DNA of 64,000 bases from Ruminococcaceae bacterium UBA5406 (lineage in GTDB: Bacteria > Bacillota > Clostridia > Oscillospirales > Acutalibacteraceae): positions 102,341 through 166,340 of the forward strand of contig DHNW01000025.1 of NCBI GenBank assembly GCA_002407675.1, in the 5' to 3' direction. The notes under the pieces were generated by a model. The model was not told the DNA's origin. It made no database searches and worked only from the letters and a program-made list of their open reading frames with translations. The translations under genes were made by a program, and so were the position numbers. Shown here in pieces: positions 33,749-42,586 of the stretch (position 1 is the stretch's first letter; every line of letters starts with the position of its first letter).

Positions 33749-34834
33749 TTAATACTTAGCCGGATTGGAAGAAAGGTATTTTTTTACCATTAAAGCAACT
33801 TTAAACACAATGGCATCCTCAAAATTACGCAGATCCAATCCCGTGATCTTCTTGATCTTTTCCAGGCGGTACACAAGCGTGTTGCGGTGGACAAACAGCT
33901 TGCGGGAAGTTTCGGAGACATTCAGGTTGTTCTCAAAAAAGCGCTGAATGGTGAACAAGGTCTCGTGATCCAACGAATCAATGGAGCCACGCTTGAAAAC
34001 CTCTTTCAAAAAAGCCTCGCAAAGGGTGGTTGGCAGCTGATAGATCAGCCGCGCAATGCCGAGGTGATCATAGCTGACAATCGGCCGCTCGGTATCGAAA
34101 ACTTTGCCGACCTCCAAGGCTACCTGCGCTTCTTTGAAAGAGCGGGCCAAATCCTTAATCCCGGTTACAATGGTGCCGATCCCAACGACGCAGTGGGTGT
34201 AGAATTCGCTGCTCAGGGTATCCACAATGGAGCTGGCCAGCTTCTCCAGATCCTTCGGGTCGATTTCCTGGCGGATTTCCTTGACAAGGGCAATATCCGT
34301 TTCATTAATGTTGATGACAAAATCCTTGTTTTTGTCGGGGAAAAGATTCTGGATAACATCATATGCTGATATATCCGTTTTGTTGGTCACCTTAATCAGC
34401 ATGCAGACGCGGCTGACATCCGTATTGAAACGGAGCTCCCGCGCTTTCAGATAGATATCTCCCGGAAGGATGTTGTCCAGGATAACGTTTTTAATAAAAG
34501 TGCTGCGGTCATACTTCTCGTCGTAGTACTGCTTGATATTGCTGAGCGAAATTGCCAGCAGGGACGCATAGCGGCCTGCCTCCGCATCGCTGCCCGAAAC
34601 AAACACCGCATACTCGGGGCGCGGGCGGTTCCCAAACGACTTAAACGTATAGCCGTTCACGACAAACGTACCCGGAGAAGCAAACGCTTCGGTCGTGATG
34701 TTTTCGTTGACTTCACCGATTCGGCCCAGCTCGCTGCAGGCAATAATCACGGAAGTCTCGTCCACAACGCCGATCGTTCTGTCAATGGCATCACGCATTT
34801 GATGAATGATGCCCTGAAATAGTCTGTTAGACAT
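33749..34834 (-). CDS. CdaR/PucR-type transcriptional regulator
   Basis: A 361-residue protein with an N-terminal sensor region (about 1-125), a degenerate GGDEF-like central domain (about 135-280) and a C-terminal HTH_30 domain (about 305-355, NVSETSRKLFVHRNTLVYRLEKI). This architecture is that of CdaR/SdaR sugar-diacid and PucR-type regulators, which are usually activators of small-molecule catabolism. The ligand is unknown here. It stands alone between msmX and ftsE and could act on the pectin-related genes of the window, but nothing in the sequence proves it. Confidence 0.85.
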   Translation of the reverse strand: MSNRLFQGIIHQMRDAIDRTIGVVDETSVIIACSELGRIGEVNENITTEAFASPGTFVVNGYTFKSFGNRPRPEYAVFVSGSDAEAGRYASLLAISLSNIKQYYDEKYDRSTFIKNVILDNILPGDIYLKARELRFNTDVSRVCMLIKVTNKTDISAYDVIQNLFPDKNKDFVININETDIALVKEIRQEIDPKDLEKLASSIVDTLSSEFYTHCVVGIGTIVTGIKDLARSFKEAQVALEVGKVFDTERPIVSYDHLGIARLIYQLPTTLCEAFLKEVFKRGSIDSLDHETLFTIQRFFENNLNVSETSRKLFVHRNTLVYRLEKIKKITGLDLRNFEDAIVFKVALMVKKYLSSNPAKY

Positions 34835-35057
34835 GGCACTCCCTCACTTTAGCCTAGTTGTCTATTTTCAAAAATAAAAACCTAAAAACACTGAAATACA
34901 GTTCACTGTCTTATATTCTACAGAAAACGCGGAATAATTTCAAGTTCCTTTTTAAAATTTATAAAGCCAGATCTGTTTTTCCTGAAAAATTTTCTTCCCG
35001 GAACCCCGGGCAAAACAAAAAACATTGAGAAGGGGCGCACCCCTATTTGCTGAAAGA

Positions 35058-35083
35058 AGAGCCGTGCTTCTGCGCACGGCTCT
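35058..35083 (-). terminator. Terminator after the msmX-type gene
   Basis: The sequence forms a perfect ten-base-pair stem, AGAGCCGTGC/GCACGGCTCT, with a six-base loop; on the minus strand it is followed by TCTTTC. The rest of the 290-base gap between the CdaR-type gene and msmX (34835-35124) is AT-rich and shows no gene. Confidence 0.65.
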
Positions 35084-35124
35084 CCCTTTATGACGCAGGC
35101 CGGTCATGTAGCCCGCAAAATTAT

Positions 35125-36237
35125 TCAGTTCAAAATCGTCAGCTCTGTTTCTTTGTCAAACAGATGCATCTTGGAAAGATCCAGGGCAATCTTAATGCGG
35201 TCGCCGGTCTTTGCGGTAGTCGCCGGGTTGACACGCGCCGTAATGGAGTTGCCTTCACAGTTAAGGTACAGGTATGTTTCAGCGCCCATCAGCTCTGTAA
35301 CTTCCACATCGGCCTCCACAATGCCATCCTTGGCCTTTGACAGGAAATCGGGCTCATCGTGAACATTTTCGGGGCGGACACCCAAAATGACATCCTTATC
35401 CACATAATCCTTGAGGACGTCGTCCTTGTTCTTTTCCTTTGGAACTTTAATCGAATACTGACCAAAGTTAATCTTGTAATCGGAGCCGTCTTTGGCGATG
35501 GTACCGTCGATAAAGTTCATTTGAGGCGAACCCATGAACCCTGCCACAAACAGATTGGTCGGGAGATCATACAGGTTTTGCGGCGTATCTACCTGCTGAA
35601 TAAATCCATCCTTCATCACGACGATACGGTCGCCCATGGTCATAGCTTCCGTCTGGTCATGCGTTACGTAAATGAAGGTAGTGCCCAGGCGCTTGTGCAG
35701 TTTGGAAATTTCGGTCCTCATCTGCGCACGCAGCTTTGCGTCCAAGTTGGAAAGAGGTTCATCAAGAAGGAAGACTTTCGGGTTACGTACAATGGCACGC
35801 CCCAACGCAACACGCTGCCGCTGGCCGCCGGAAAGAGCCTTCGGCTTTCTGTCCAGAAGATGGGAGATATCGAGGATCTTGGCTGCTTCACCCACGCGGC
35901 GCTTAATTTCGTCCTTGGGGACCTTGCGCAGTTTCAGGCCGAATGCCATATTGTCGAAAACTGTCATATGCGGATACAGGGCGTAATTCTGGAACACCAT
36001 GGCAATATCACGGTCTTTCGGGGCAACGTCGTTGGCGAGGGTATCACCGATATAAAGCTCGCCTTTCGTAATTTCCTCCAAACCTGCGATCATTCTCAGG
36101 GTTGTAGACTTTCCGCATCCGGAAGGGCCAACCAGAATGACGAATTCTTTGTCGGGAATGGTCAGGCTGAAGTCGGATACGGCCGTCACTCCGCCGTTAT
36201 AAACCTTATAGACATGTTTTAGTGTCACACTTGCCAT
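35125..36237 (-). CDS. msmX: Sugar ABC transporter ATPase of the MsmX/UgpC type
   Basis: A 370-residue ATPase with Walker A GPSGCGKST (38-46), signature LSGGQRQRVALGRA, Walker B VFLLDEPLSN and a C-terminal regulatory TOBE/OB region (about 240-370). MsmX-type ATPases energise several carbohydrate importers encoded elsewhere, including the pectin-oligosaccharide importers of Bacillus subtilis. It is encoded alone, with AGGAGG before the ATG and a terminator after it. The LplABC-type importer about 16 kb away has no ATPase of its own, so this is its likely partner. Confidence 0.93.
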   Translation of the reverse strand: MASVTLKHVYKVYNGGVTAVSDFSLTIPDKEFVILVGPSGCGKSTTLRMIAGLEEITKGELYIGDTLANDVAPKDRDIAMVFQNYALYPHMTVFDNMAFGLKLRKVPKDEIKRRVGEAAKILDISHLLDRKPKALSGGQRQRVALGRAIVRNPKVFLLDEPLSNLDAKLRAQMRTEISKLHKRLGTTFIYVTHDQTEAMTMGDRIVVMKDGFIQQVDTPQNLYDLPTNLFVAGFMGSPQMNFIDGTIAKDGSDYKINFGQYSIKVPKEKNKDDVLKDYVDKDVILGVRPENVHDEPDFLSKAKDGIVEADVEVTELMGAETYLYLNCEGNSITARVNPATTAKTGDRIKIALDLSKMHLFDKETELTILN

Positions 36238-36427
36238 AATTAAACAACCTCCTGATAATCGATTTCTTAAAGTTCAAGCGTTTTATGCGTCACTCAATAT
36301 GGTCTTATCATAACAGAAGTTCTTCGAGATGAACAGACTCTTTTTGCCCAAAATTCATTTGCAGGGTTTATGTAATTCTGATAAAACACAAACTTGAATC
36401 GAATTTTTCGTCTATTATGGCAAAAGG

Positions 36428-37150
36428 TTATGGCTCATTGTGAAAAATCCGTCTGCATTCTTCCGGGCTCATCTCGCGCGTTTTGCCGGAAACCAGTTCC
36501 GGATCGAGGGAGAGGCCGCCGATACGCACCCGCCGCAGGCGGAGAACCTGATTGCCGCGCGCAGCAAACATACGTTTGACCTGATGGTATTTCCCTTCGC
36601 AGATGCGGACGCATACCACGGGAGACTGCCCTTCTTCAAGGACCTGAAGCTCCGCCGGAAGGCACGTCCAATCCGACAGCTGGATCCCGGCCCGGAACGC
36701 CGCCCGATCTTCTTCCGTGACAGGGGCGGCCAGCCGCGCCTCATACCATTTTTTCACGTGGCTTCTGGGGGAAAGCATCCGGTGCGCAAACAGGCCGTCG
36801 TCGGTTAAAATCAGCAGGCCCTCGGTGTCCCGGTCGAGGCGCCCGGCGGGGAATATCCCCCTGCGCCGGTACGGCTCCGGAAGAAGGTCAACCACCGTGC
36901 GCGCCCGCGTATCCCGTGACGCGGAAAGCACGCCGGCCGGCTTGTTCATCATCAGATACAGACGGCGCTTAAATACAATCTCATTTCCGTCTACAGCAAT
37001 GGCACCGCTCTCCGGATCCATCTTGAAGTCCGGCTTCAGGACGGTTTTGCCGCCGATGGAAACACGCCCCCCGCGGATAGCAGCGCCCACTTCTTTCCGG
37101 CTGCCAAAATTCTGGGAAGCCAGTATTTTGTCAAGCCGTTCCTTTTTCAT
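36428..37150 (-). CDS. Pseudouridine synthase, RsuA/RluB family
   Basis: A 240-residue enzyme with an N-terminal S4 RNA-binding domain (RLDKILASQNFGSRKEV) and a catalytic domain carrying the GRLDRDTEGLL motif, whose Asp attacks the uridine. Family members modify 16S rRNA U516 (RsuA) or 23S rRNA helix 69/90 uridines (RluB/E/F); overall length fits RsuA. ATG 37148-37150 is used although its ribosome binding site (GAG) is weak; an in-frame ATG 13 codons upstream has none. Confidence 0.92.
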   Translation of the reverse strand: MKKERLDKILASQNFGSRKEVGAAIRGGRVSIGGKTVLKPDFKMDPESGAIAVDGNEIVFKRRLYLMMNKPAGVLSASRDTRARTVVDLLPEPYRRRGIFPAGRLDRDTEGLLILTDDGLFAHRMLSPRSHVKKWYEARLAAPVTEEDRAAFRAGIQLSDWTCLPAELQVLEEGQSPVVCVRICEGKYHQVKRMFAARGNQVLRLRRVRIGGLSLDPELVSGKTREMSPEECRRIFHNEP

Positions 37151-37234
37151 CTGCTTTTGTCTGCACTCATTCAGACTCTCACGTCCCATGTTTTTTAAAA
37201 TGCAAGCTCAGTATACTATCCCCAGGCCGGAAAA

Positions 37235-37864
37235 TCAATCCGTCGGCCACGCATTTGCCGGAACCGCCGAAGACGCCGGCTTTTTTGCCTCCACGGCGGA
37301 AGACGCCTGCGGCGCCGAGGACGCATTCGTCAGATCGCCGACATTGGTCCGCGCAAGCGCCGGCTGATTCACGCTGAAATTCTGTTCTTCTTTTGTACCG
37401 TCAAATCCTGTCATAAAGCCGTTCAGCTCCGGCGTGCTCAAATCCCCGCCGATCACGCGCCCGCTGTAGACCATTAGCGTCCCCCGCATGGCTTTCCGCT
37501 GATGATAATTGGTAACGGTGTAAACCCACTGCCGGCACGTTTTTCCGGCATAAGGCTCCAGATCGAGGCCTTGTTCCTTCTGGATATTGTTATAGGCAAC
37601 ATAGACGTCGTCGAATTTTTCGGGGATGGTTACGTCGCCTTCGCTGACGGGTTCTGCATCCACCTTCCAGCCGAACTGTTTAAAGAATGCAACCCTTTCG
37701 TCGTTGGTTCCGGCCGAAAGCGAATATTTCTTGCCCGCACATTCCGCCTGCGGAACCCGGCCGCGCATCCCGGAAATGAAAATGGCAGCTGTCACGGCAA
37801 CCAGCAGCACCGCCAAAATAACAATCGTCCGTTTCCGGCTGTGTTTTACGGAAAGTACAAACAT
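37235..37864 (-). CDS. DUF4830 membrane-anchored protein
   Basis: A 209-residue protein with an N-terminal membrane segment (about 13-33) and an extracytoplasmic DUF4830-like domain (about 50-135), recognisable from NDERVAFFKQFGWKVDAEPVSE and the later KTCRQWVYTVTNY stretch. A Ser/Ala/Pro-rich tail follows. ATG 37862-37864 has GAGGGGG upstream. The family is common in Oscillospiraceae and has no known function. It may be cotranscribed with the EF-G-like gene upstream (51-base gap). Confidence 0.83.
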   Translation of the reverse strand: MFVLSVKHSRKRTIVILAVLLVAVTAAIFISGMRGRVPQAECAGKKYSLSAGTNDERVAFFKQFGWKVDAEPVSEGDVTIPEKFDDVYVAYNNIQKEQGLDLEPYAGKTCRQWVYTVTNYHQRKAMRGTLMVYSGRVIGGDLSTPELNGFMTGFDGTKEEQNFSVNQPALARTNVGDLTNASSAPQASSAVEAKKPASSAVPANAWPTD

Positions 37865-37915
37865 GGACTTCGCCCCCTCTAGCAATAAGTATGACGGAAG
37901 AGCTGCAAAAATTCA

Positions 37916-39988
37916 TCATTCTTCAGCGGTGCGCAGACTGTCCTCCTGTTCGATCACTTTCTTTGCCATCTGGGGAGGGATCTCTTCATAGCGTGAAAAT
38001 TCGAAGGAAAAGCTGCCGCGCCCCTGCGTGGTCTGACGCAGAAATGTTGTAAAATCATGCATTTCGGCTTCGGGCACTTCGGCCTCTACGGACTGCATGC
38101 CCCGGGCGGCGGGGTTCATCCCCAGCACACGGCCCCGGCGTTTGTTTACCTCCCCCATAATATCGCCCATGCTTGCGTCGGGGACTGTGCATTCCAGCCG
38201 GCCGACCGGTTCGAGAAGCACGGGGGACGCTTTTGGCATTCCCGCCCGGTAAGCCATTGCCGCCGCCATTTTAAACGCCATCTCTGAAGAATCCACCGGA
38301 TGGTAGGAGCCGTCATACAAAGTAGCGCGGAGCCCGACGACCGGGTAACCCGCCAGGGGGCCTTTCTGCACACATTCCCGCAGGCCTTTTTCCACCGCGG
38401 GGAAATAGTTTTTCGGCACTGAGCCGCCGACCACACGCTCGCCGAATTCCATCTGCTCGCTTTCGCAGGGTTCAAATTCGATCCAAACGTCGCCGTACTG
38501 GCCGTGGCCCCCGGTCTGCTTTTTGTATTTGCCCTGAACCTGCACTTTTTTCCGGATGGTTTCGCGGTAAGCCACGCGCGGCTCCTCCAGCACAGCCTCC
38601 GCCCCGAACTTTTTCTTCAGTTTTGCGGAAACGGCGTCCAGATGCTGTTCGCCCACACCGGAAAGGATCATCTGGTGCGTTTCGTGGTTCACGCGGAAAC
38701 GGATGGTCGGGTCTTCTTCCTCCAGCCGCACTATCCCCTGCGCAATTTTGTCTTCCTCCCCCCTTTTTTTCGGCAGAACCGCCTTGGAAAGCGTGGGGGC
38801 CGGGTAGGAAACTCCCTCCAGCTTCACTTTGCGGGCGGGACTGCAGAGCGTATCACCCGTTTTAGCCTGTAATTTCGGAACAGCGCCGATATCCCCCGCA
38901 CCGATGTACGGAGCGTCTTCCTGCTTTTTCCCGCGCAGAAACAGCGTTTTCCCCACGCGCTCCGCCTGGCCGGTGCGCATATTGACAAGCTGCGTATCAC
39001 TGGATATTTTTCCGGAAACCACTTTTAAATAGGAAAGTTTCCCTACAAACGGGTCGGCCACGGTTTTAAAGACAAGGGCCGCCGCCGGGGCGTTTTCATC
39101 TACGGCAAGCTCCAAAGGCTCACCGGCTGTGTCTTCACAGGTTTCGGTGCTTTTTTCAGCGGCCGGAGGAGCAAGCCAGACAAGGCCGTTCAGAAGCTGG
39201 TCTATCCCGTTGAGCAGCAGAGCATCCCCGCAGAAAACCGGAATGACCGAACCGGATTTTACACCTTTGCTGATGCCCACGATAACCTCCTCGGGAGTAA
39301 ACTGTTCGCCGGAGAAATATTTTTCAAACATCTCGTCGCCCGTTTCGGCAACCGCTTCGTAAATGGCGGTCCGCAGACCGTTCAGGCGTTCGCCCATATC
39401 CGGCATTTTGACTTCCACAGCTTTTCCGCTCCGGTATTCATAAGCTTTGTATTCCAGCATATTGACGTAAATGTTCGCCTTTCCGTTCTGGATAAACGGA
39501 ACCACCACGGGGCAGACAGACGGGCCGAAATAAGCCTTGAGGCTTTCAAAGACTTTGTAGAAATCCGCCCCTTCGCCGCAGAGGCCGTTGACAAAAATAA
39601 TTTTGGACAGGTTCCGTTTTTCTGCTGCGGCAGCGGCCTTTTCCGTTCCCACGCTGATGCCGTCTTTTCCCGAAATGACAATCAGGGCCGTATCTGCGGC
39701 ACGCATGGCCTCGCACAGAGCGCCCTCAAAATCGAAAAGGCCCGGCGCGTCCAGCAGATTGATTTTATAATTTTTCCACTCTACAGGAGCTGTTGCCGCT
39801 GTGATGGATGATTTCCTCCGGATTTCCTCCGGATCAAAATCGCAGACGGTGCTGCCGTCTCCAACTCTGCCGAGCCGTTCCGTCGCACCGGAAAGATACA
39901 GCATCGCCTCCGCAAGGCTTGTTTTGCCGGCACCGCTGTGACCCGCAAGAACAAGGTTCAAAATTCTGTCCGCCTGATAGTATTTCAT
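37916..39988 (-). CDS. EF-G paralogue with degenerate GTPase motifs
   Basis: A 690-residue five-domain translation-factor GTPase homologue. Domains II-V look complete, including the domain IV loop region (KQTGGHGQYGDVWIEFEP) and a C-terminal GRGSFSFEFSRYEEIP. The G domain keeps a P-loop (GHSGAGKT, 16-23), but the DTPGHVD motif reads DAPGLFD (80-86), replacing the catalytic His with Leu84, and the guanine-specificity NKxD motif reads NGLC (134-137). It is therefore not the housekeeping EF-G, and GTP use is in doubt. It belongs to the broad EF-G-like group; function unknown. It has its own promoter (40069-40097). Confidence 0.9.
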   Translation of the reverse strand: MKYYQADRILNLVLAGHSGAGKTSLAEAMLYLSGATERLGRVGDGSTVCDFDPEEIRRKSSITAATAPVEWKNYKINLLDAPGLFDFEGALCEAMRAADTALIVISGKDGISVGTEKAAAAAEKRNLSKIIFVNGLCGEGADFYKVFESLKAYFGPSVCPVVVPFIQNGKANIYVNMLEYKAYEYRSGKAVEVKMPDMGERLNGLRTAIYEAVAETGDEMFEKYFSGEQFTPEEVIVGISKGVKSGSVIPVFCGDALLLNGIDQLLNGLVWLAPPAAEKSTETCEDTAGEPLELAVDENAPAAALVFKTVADPFVGKLSYLKVVSGKISSDTQLVNMRTGQAERVGKTLFLRGKKQEDAPYIGAGDIGAVPKLQAKTGDTLCSPARKVKLEGVSYPAPTLSKAVLPKKRGEEDKIAQGIVRLEEEDPTIRFRVNHETHQMILSGVGEQHLDAVSAKLKKKFGAEAVLEEPRVAYRETIRKKVQVQGKYKKQTGGHGQYGDVWIEFEPCESEQMEFGERVVGGSVPKNYFPAVEKGLRECVQKGPLAGYPVVGLRATLYDGSYHPVDSSEMAFKMAAAMAYRAGMPKASPVLLEPVGRLECTVPDASMGDIMGEVNKRRGRVLGMNPAARGMQSVEAEVPEAEMHDFTTFLRQTTQGRGSFSFEFSRYEEIPPQMAKKVIEQEDSLRTAEE

Positions 39989-40068
39989 AAAAAGCAGCTC
40001 CTTTCCGGGTTGAAAAATAACCGTTCTACGGTGTAAAACAGTACAATGTTCAGCCTTATTTAATAATA

Positions 40069-40097
40069 ATTATAGCTTATTTCAACAATGATTACAA
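40069..40097 (-). promoter_or_regulatory. Promoter of the EF-G paralogue
   Basis: On the minus strand TTGTAA (40092-40097) and TATAAT (40069-40074) are separated by 17 bases, about 80 bases upstream of the start codon. Confidence 0.65.
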
Positions 40098-40219
40098 TTA
40101 AGCTGCTTCTTTTTTTCCTTTTGCTGGTATCCAATTTTACGGCGGAGTTTTTATGGATTCTGCCGAACGCGGGAAAAAACGCATCTCCTCCGCCGGAACC
40201 GGCCGGGTGCCCCGCCGCT

Positions 40220-41065
40220 TCAGGAGTGTGTTTCCCGGTACCGGATGGGGCTCTGCCCCATCCGCCTGCGGAACACCCGGTCAAAATACGTCACGCTGCC
40301 GTACCCCACGGCAGACGAAACCTGCGCAATGCTGCCCGACGTTTCGGCCAGCAGCTTTTTGGCGGCCATGACGCGGTTGTCGTTGATATACTCGCTGATG
40401 GTAAGGCCCGTAACTTCTTTAAATATATGGCAGAGATAGTATTTGCTGATAAAAAATTCCCGGCTGAGCTGGTCAATAGACTCAATTTCGGCGTATTTTG
40501 TGGAAATGTAGCCGGCAATCTCGTAAACTTTGCGGTGCTTTGCACTGTTCAATGCGGGGTACTGCTCCGGCGCGGAATCGGCTTTGCGGAAAATGAAGAT
40601 CAGCAGCTCCCCCAGAAGCAGGGCGGTGTATTCTTTATAGGCGGGCGGTTTTTTCCGGATTTCATCCGTCATGCGTGAAAAAAGGCTTTCCGCAAACTCC
40701 CGTTCCGCCCCCCGGAGATCAAGCACCCCGGAATCTTCCTCAAAAAAAGACTTCATCCGGAGATTGCCGGACCAGTCTGCCATCCGGCGCATAAGCGGCG
40801 GCTCGATTTCGGCGAGGACGCGCTCATGGCGGGCGGTATGCGCCGCAGAGGTCTTATGGATGCGGTTCGGGCCGATGAAAACCAGCCCGCCCGGCTTCAA
40901 ATGGTACGTCCGGTTTTCAATAAAATAGCTGCGCTCCCCTTCCAGCAAAAGATATATTTCATAGCTGCCGTGAAAATGCGTCTGCGGCATGCTGAACCCG
41001 CCGTCCCGTCGGATGCGTTCCAGAAACAGGCCGGGAATTTCCCCGCTGAACAGGATTTGATCCAT
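40220..41065 (-). CDS. AraC-family regulator with cupin sensor domain
   Basis: A 281-residue cytosolic one-component regulator: N-terminal cupin-like ligand-binding domain (about 15-110, HFHGSYEIYLLLEGE) and C-terminal tandem HTH of the AraC type (about 180-278, FISKYYLCHIFKEVTGLTISEYIN and YGSVTYFDRVFRRRMGQSP). ATG 41063-41065 has GGAGGG eight bases upstream. It diverges from the GH4 gene across 127 bases, the normal arrangement for a local activator of a sugar operon, so it probably controls the GH4/GH106-like pair. Confidence 0.92.
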   Translation of the reverse strand: MDQILFSGEIPGLFLERIRRDGGFSMPQTHFHGSYEIYLLLEGERSYFIENRTYHLKPGGLVFIGPNRIHKTSAAHTARHERVLAEIEPPLMRRMADWSGNLRMKSFFEEDSGVLDLRGAEREFAESLFSRMTDEIRKKPPAYKEYTALLLGELLIFIFRKADSAPEQYPALNSAKHRKVYEIAGYISTKYAEIESIDQLSREFFISKYYLCHIFKEVTGLTISEYINDNRVMAAKKLLAETSGSIAQVSSAVGYGSVTYFDRVFRRRMGQSPIRYRETHS

Positions 41066-41192
41066 GAAGCTCACCCTCCCGGCAATCAAGCAATATAGTT
41101 TGATTTTTTGAAAATACGCGCAATTCAGGCATAGATTCCTGCACCATATTACACTATACTGTAGGCAGAAATATGAATGAGGTGAAAAATAA

Positions 41193-42584
41193 ATGCGTTA
41201 CGAAGATTCAGCGGTAAAAGACATCAAAATTGCGTACATCGGCGGCGGCTCCCGCGGGTGGGCCTGGACGTTCATGACCGACCTTTCCATGGAAACGCAG
41301 CTCGGCGGGACCCTCTGCCTGTACGACATTGACCGCGAAGCGGCAGAACATAACAAGACCATCGGGAACGCCCTCACGGCGCGGAACGACACAAAGGGAA
41401 AGTGGAACTACCAGACGGTCGGCTCCCTGCGTGAAGCTCTGACGGGCGCGGATTTCGTTGTAATCTCCATCCTGCCGGGGACGTTTGAGGAAATGCGCTC
41501 CGACGTGCATGAGCCGGAAAAATTCGGGATCTATCAGTCCGTGGGCGACAGCGTAGGGCCGGGCGGCTTTATGCGGGCCATGCGCACCATCCCCATGTAT
41601 GTGGAGTTTGCCAAAGCGATCCGGGACTACTCACCCAACGCGTGGGTCATCAACTACACCAACCCCATGACGGTCTGCGTCCGCACGCTGTATGAAGTCT
41701 TCCCTCAGATCAAAGCGTTCGGCTGCTGCCACGAGGTGTTCGGGACACAAAGCCTGCTGGCCCTGATGCTGAAAGATATGAAGGGGATCGAAGGGGTCAA
41801 ACGGCAGGATATCGACATCAGCGTTTCGGGAATCAACCACTTTACCTGGATCAGCCGCGCCTCTTACCACAGCATGGATCTGTTCCCGCTGTACCGTGAA
41901 TTCAGCAAAAAATACTATGAAACGGGATTCAGCGACAAGGCCGACCACAACTGGATGAACGATTCCTTTGCGTGCGCGCACCGCGTCAAATTCGACCTGT
42001 TCCGCCGCTACGGGCAGATTGCCGCCGCGGGCGACCGGCATTTGGCAGAATTCATGCCACGGCAGGAGTACCTGAAAGATCCCGAGACCGTTCACAAGTG
42101 GATGTTCGGCCTGACGACGGTGGACTACCGCATCCAGGACCTCCACAAGCGGCTGGCGCGCAGCAAACGGCTGGTTTCCGGTGAAGAGAAAATTGAGCTG
42201 AAACCGTCCGGCGAGGAAGGCATCCTGCTTATCAAGGCGCTGCTCGGCCTTCAGGACAAAGTGAGCAACGTCAATATTCCCAACCGCGGGCAGGTCTCCA
42301 ATCTGCCGCTGGGTGCCGTTGTAGAAACAAACGCGCTGTTCCGCCGCGACGAAATCGCACCCGTTCTTTCCGGAAATCTGCCGGTCAACATCCAGAGCCT
42401 CGTTATGAAGCACGTGCTGGATCAGGAGGCAACCGTAAAGGCCGGCCTGACGAAAGACAAGGAATTCGCCCTTCAGGTCTTTCTGGATGATCCGCTGGTC
42501 GGTTTGAGTGAATCGGACGGCCGGATACTTTTCAATTCCATGCTGAAAAACACGGCAAAATACCTGCCGGGATGGGACATCTGA
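41193..42584 (+). CDS. GH4 glycosidase, probable alpha-galacturonidase (LplD-like)
   Basis: A 463-residue NAD- and Mn-dependent family 4 glycosidase. The dinucleotide-binding GGGSRGW motif is at 17-23, and the metal-ligand motif is Cys179-His180-Glu181-Val182, with His216 in GINHF. The CHEV form of this motif is the published hallmark of GH4 alpha-galacturonidases such as Bacillus LplD, separating them from alpha-galactosidases, alpha-glucuronidases and phospho-glycosidases. It would release galacturonic acid from the non-reducing end of rhamnogalacturonan or pectic oligosaccharides in the cytoplasm. No signal peptide. GAGGTG precedes the ATG, and the following gene starts three bases after the stop. 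Confidence 0.93.
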   Translation: MRYEDSAVKDIKIAYIGGGSRGWAWTFMTDLSMETQLGGTLCLYDIDREAAEHNKTIGNALTARNDTKGKWNYQTVGSLREALTGADFVVISILPGTFEEMRSDVHEPEKFGIYQSVGDSVGPGGFMRAMRTIPMYVEFAKAIRDYSPNAWVINYTNPMTVCVRTLYEVFPQIKAFGCCHEVFGTQSLLALMLKDMKGIEGVKRQDIDISVSGINHFTWISRASYHSMDLFPLYREFSKKYYETGFSDKADHNWMNDSFACAHRVKFDLFRRYGQIAAAGDRHLAEFMPRQEYLKDPETVHKWMFGLTTVDYRIQDLHKRLARSKRLVSGEEKIELKPSGEEGILLIKALLGLQDKVSNVNIPNRGQVSNLPLGAVVETNALFRRDEIAPVLSGNLPVNIQSLVMKHVLDQEATVKAGLTKDKEFALQVFLDDPLVGLSESDGRILFNSMLKNTAKYLPGWDI

Positions 42585-42586
42585 CT

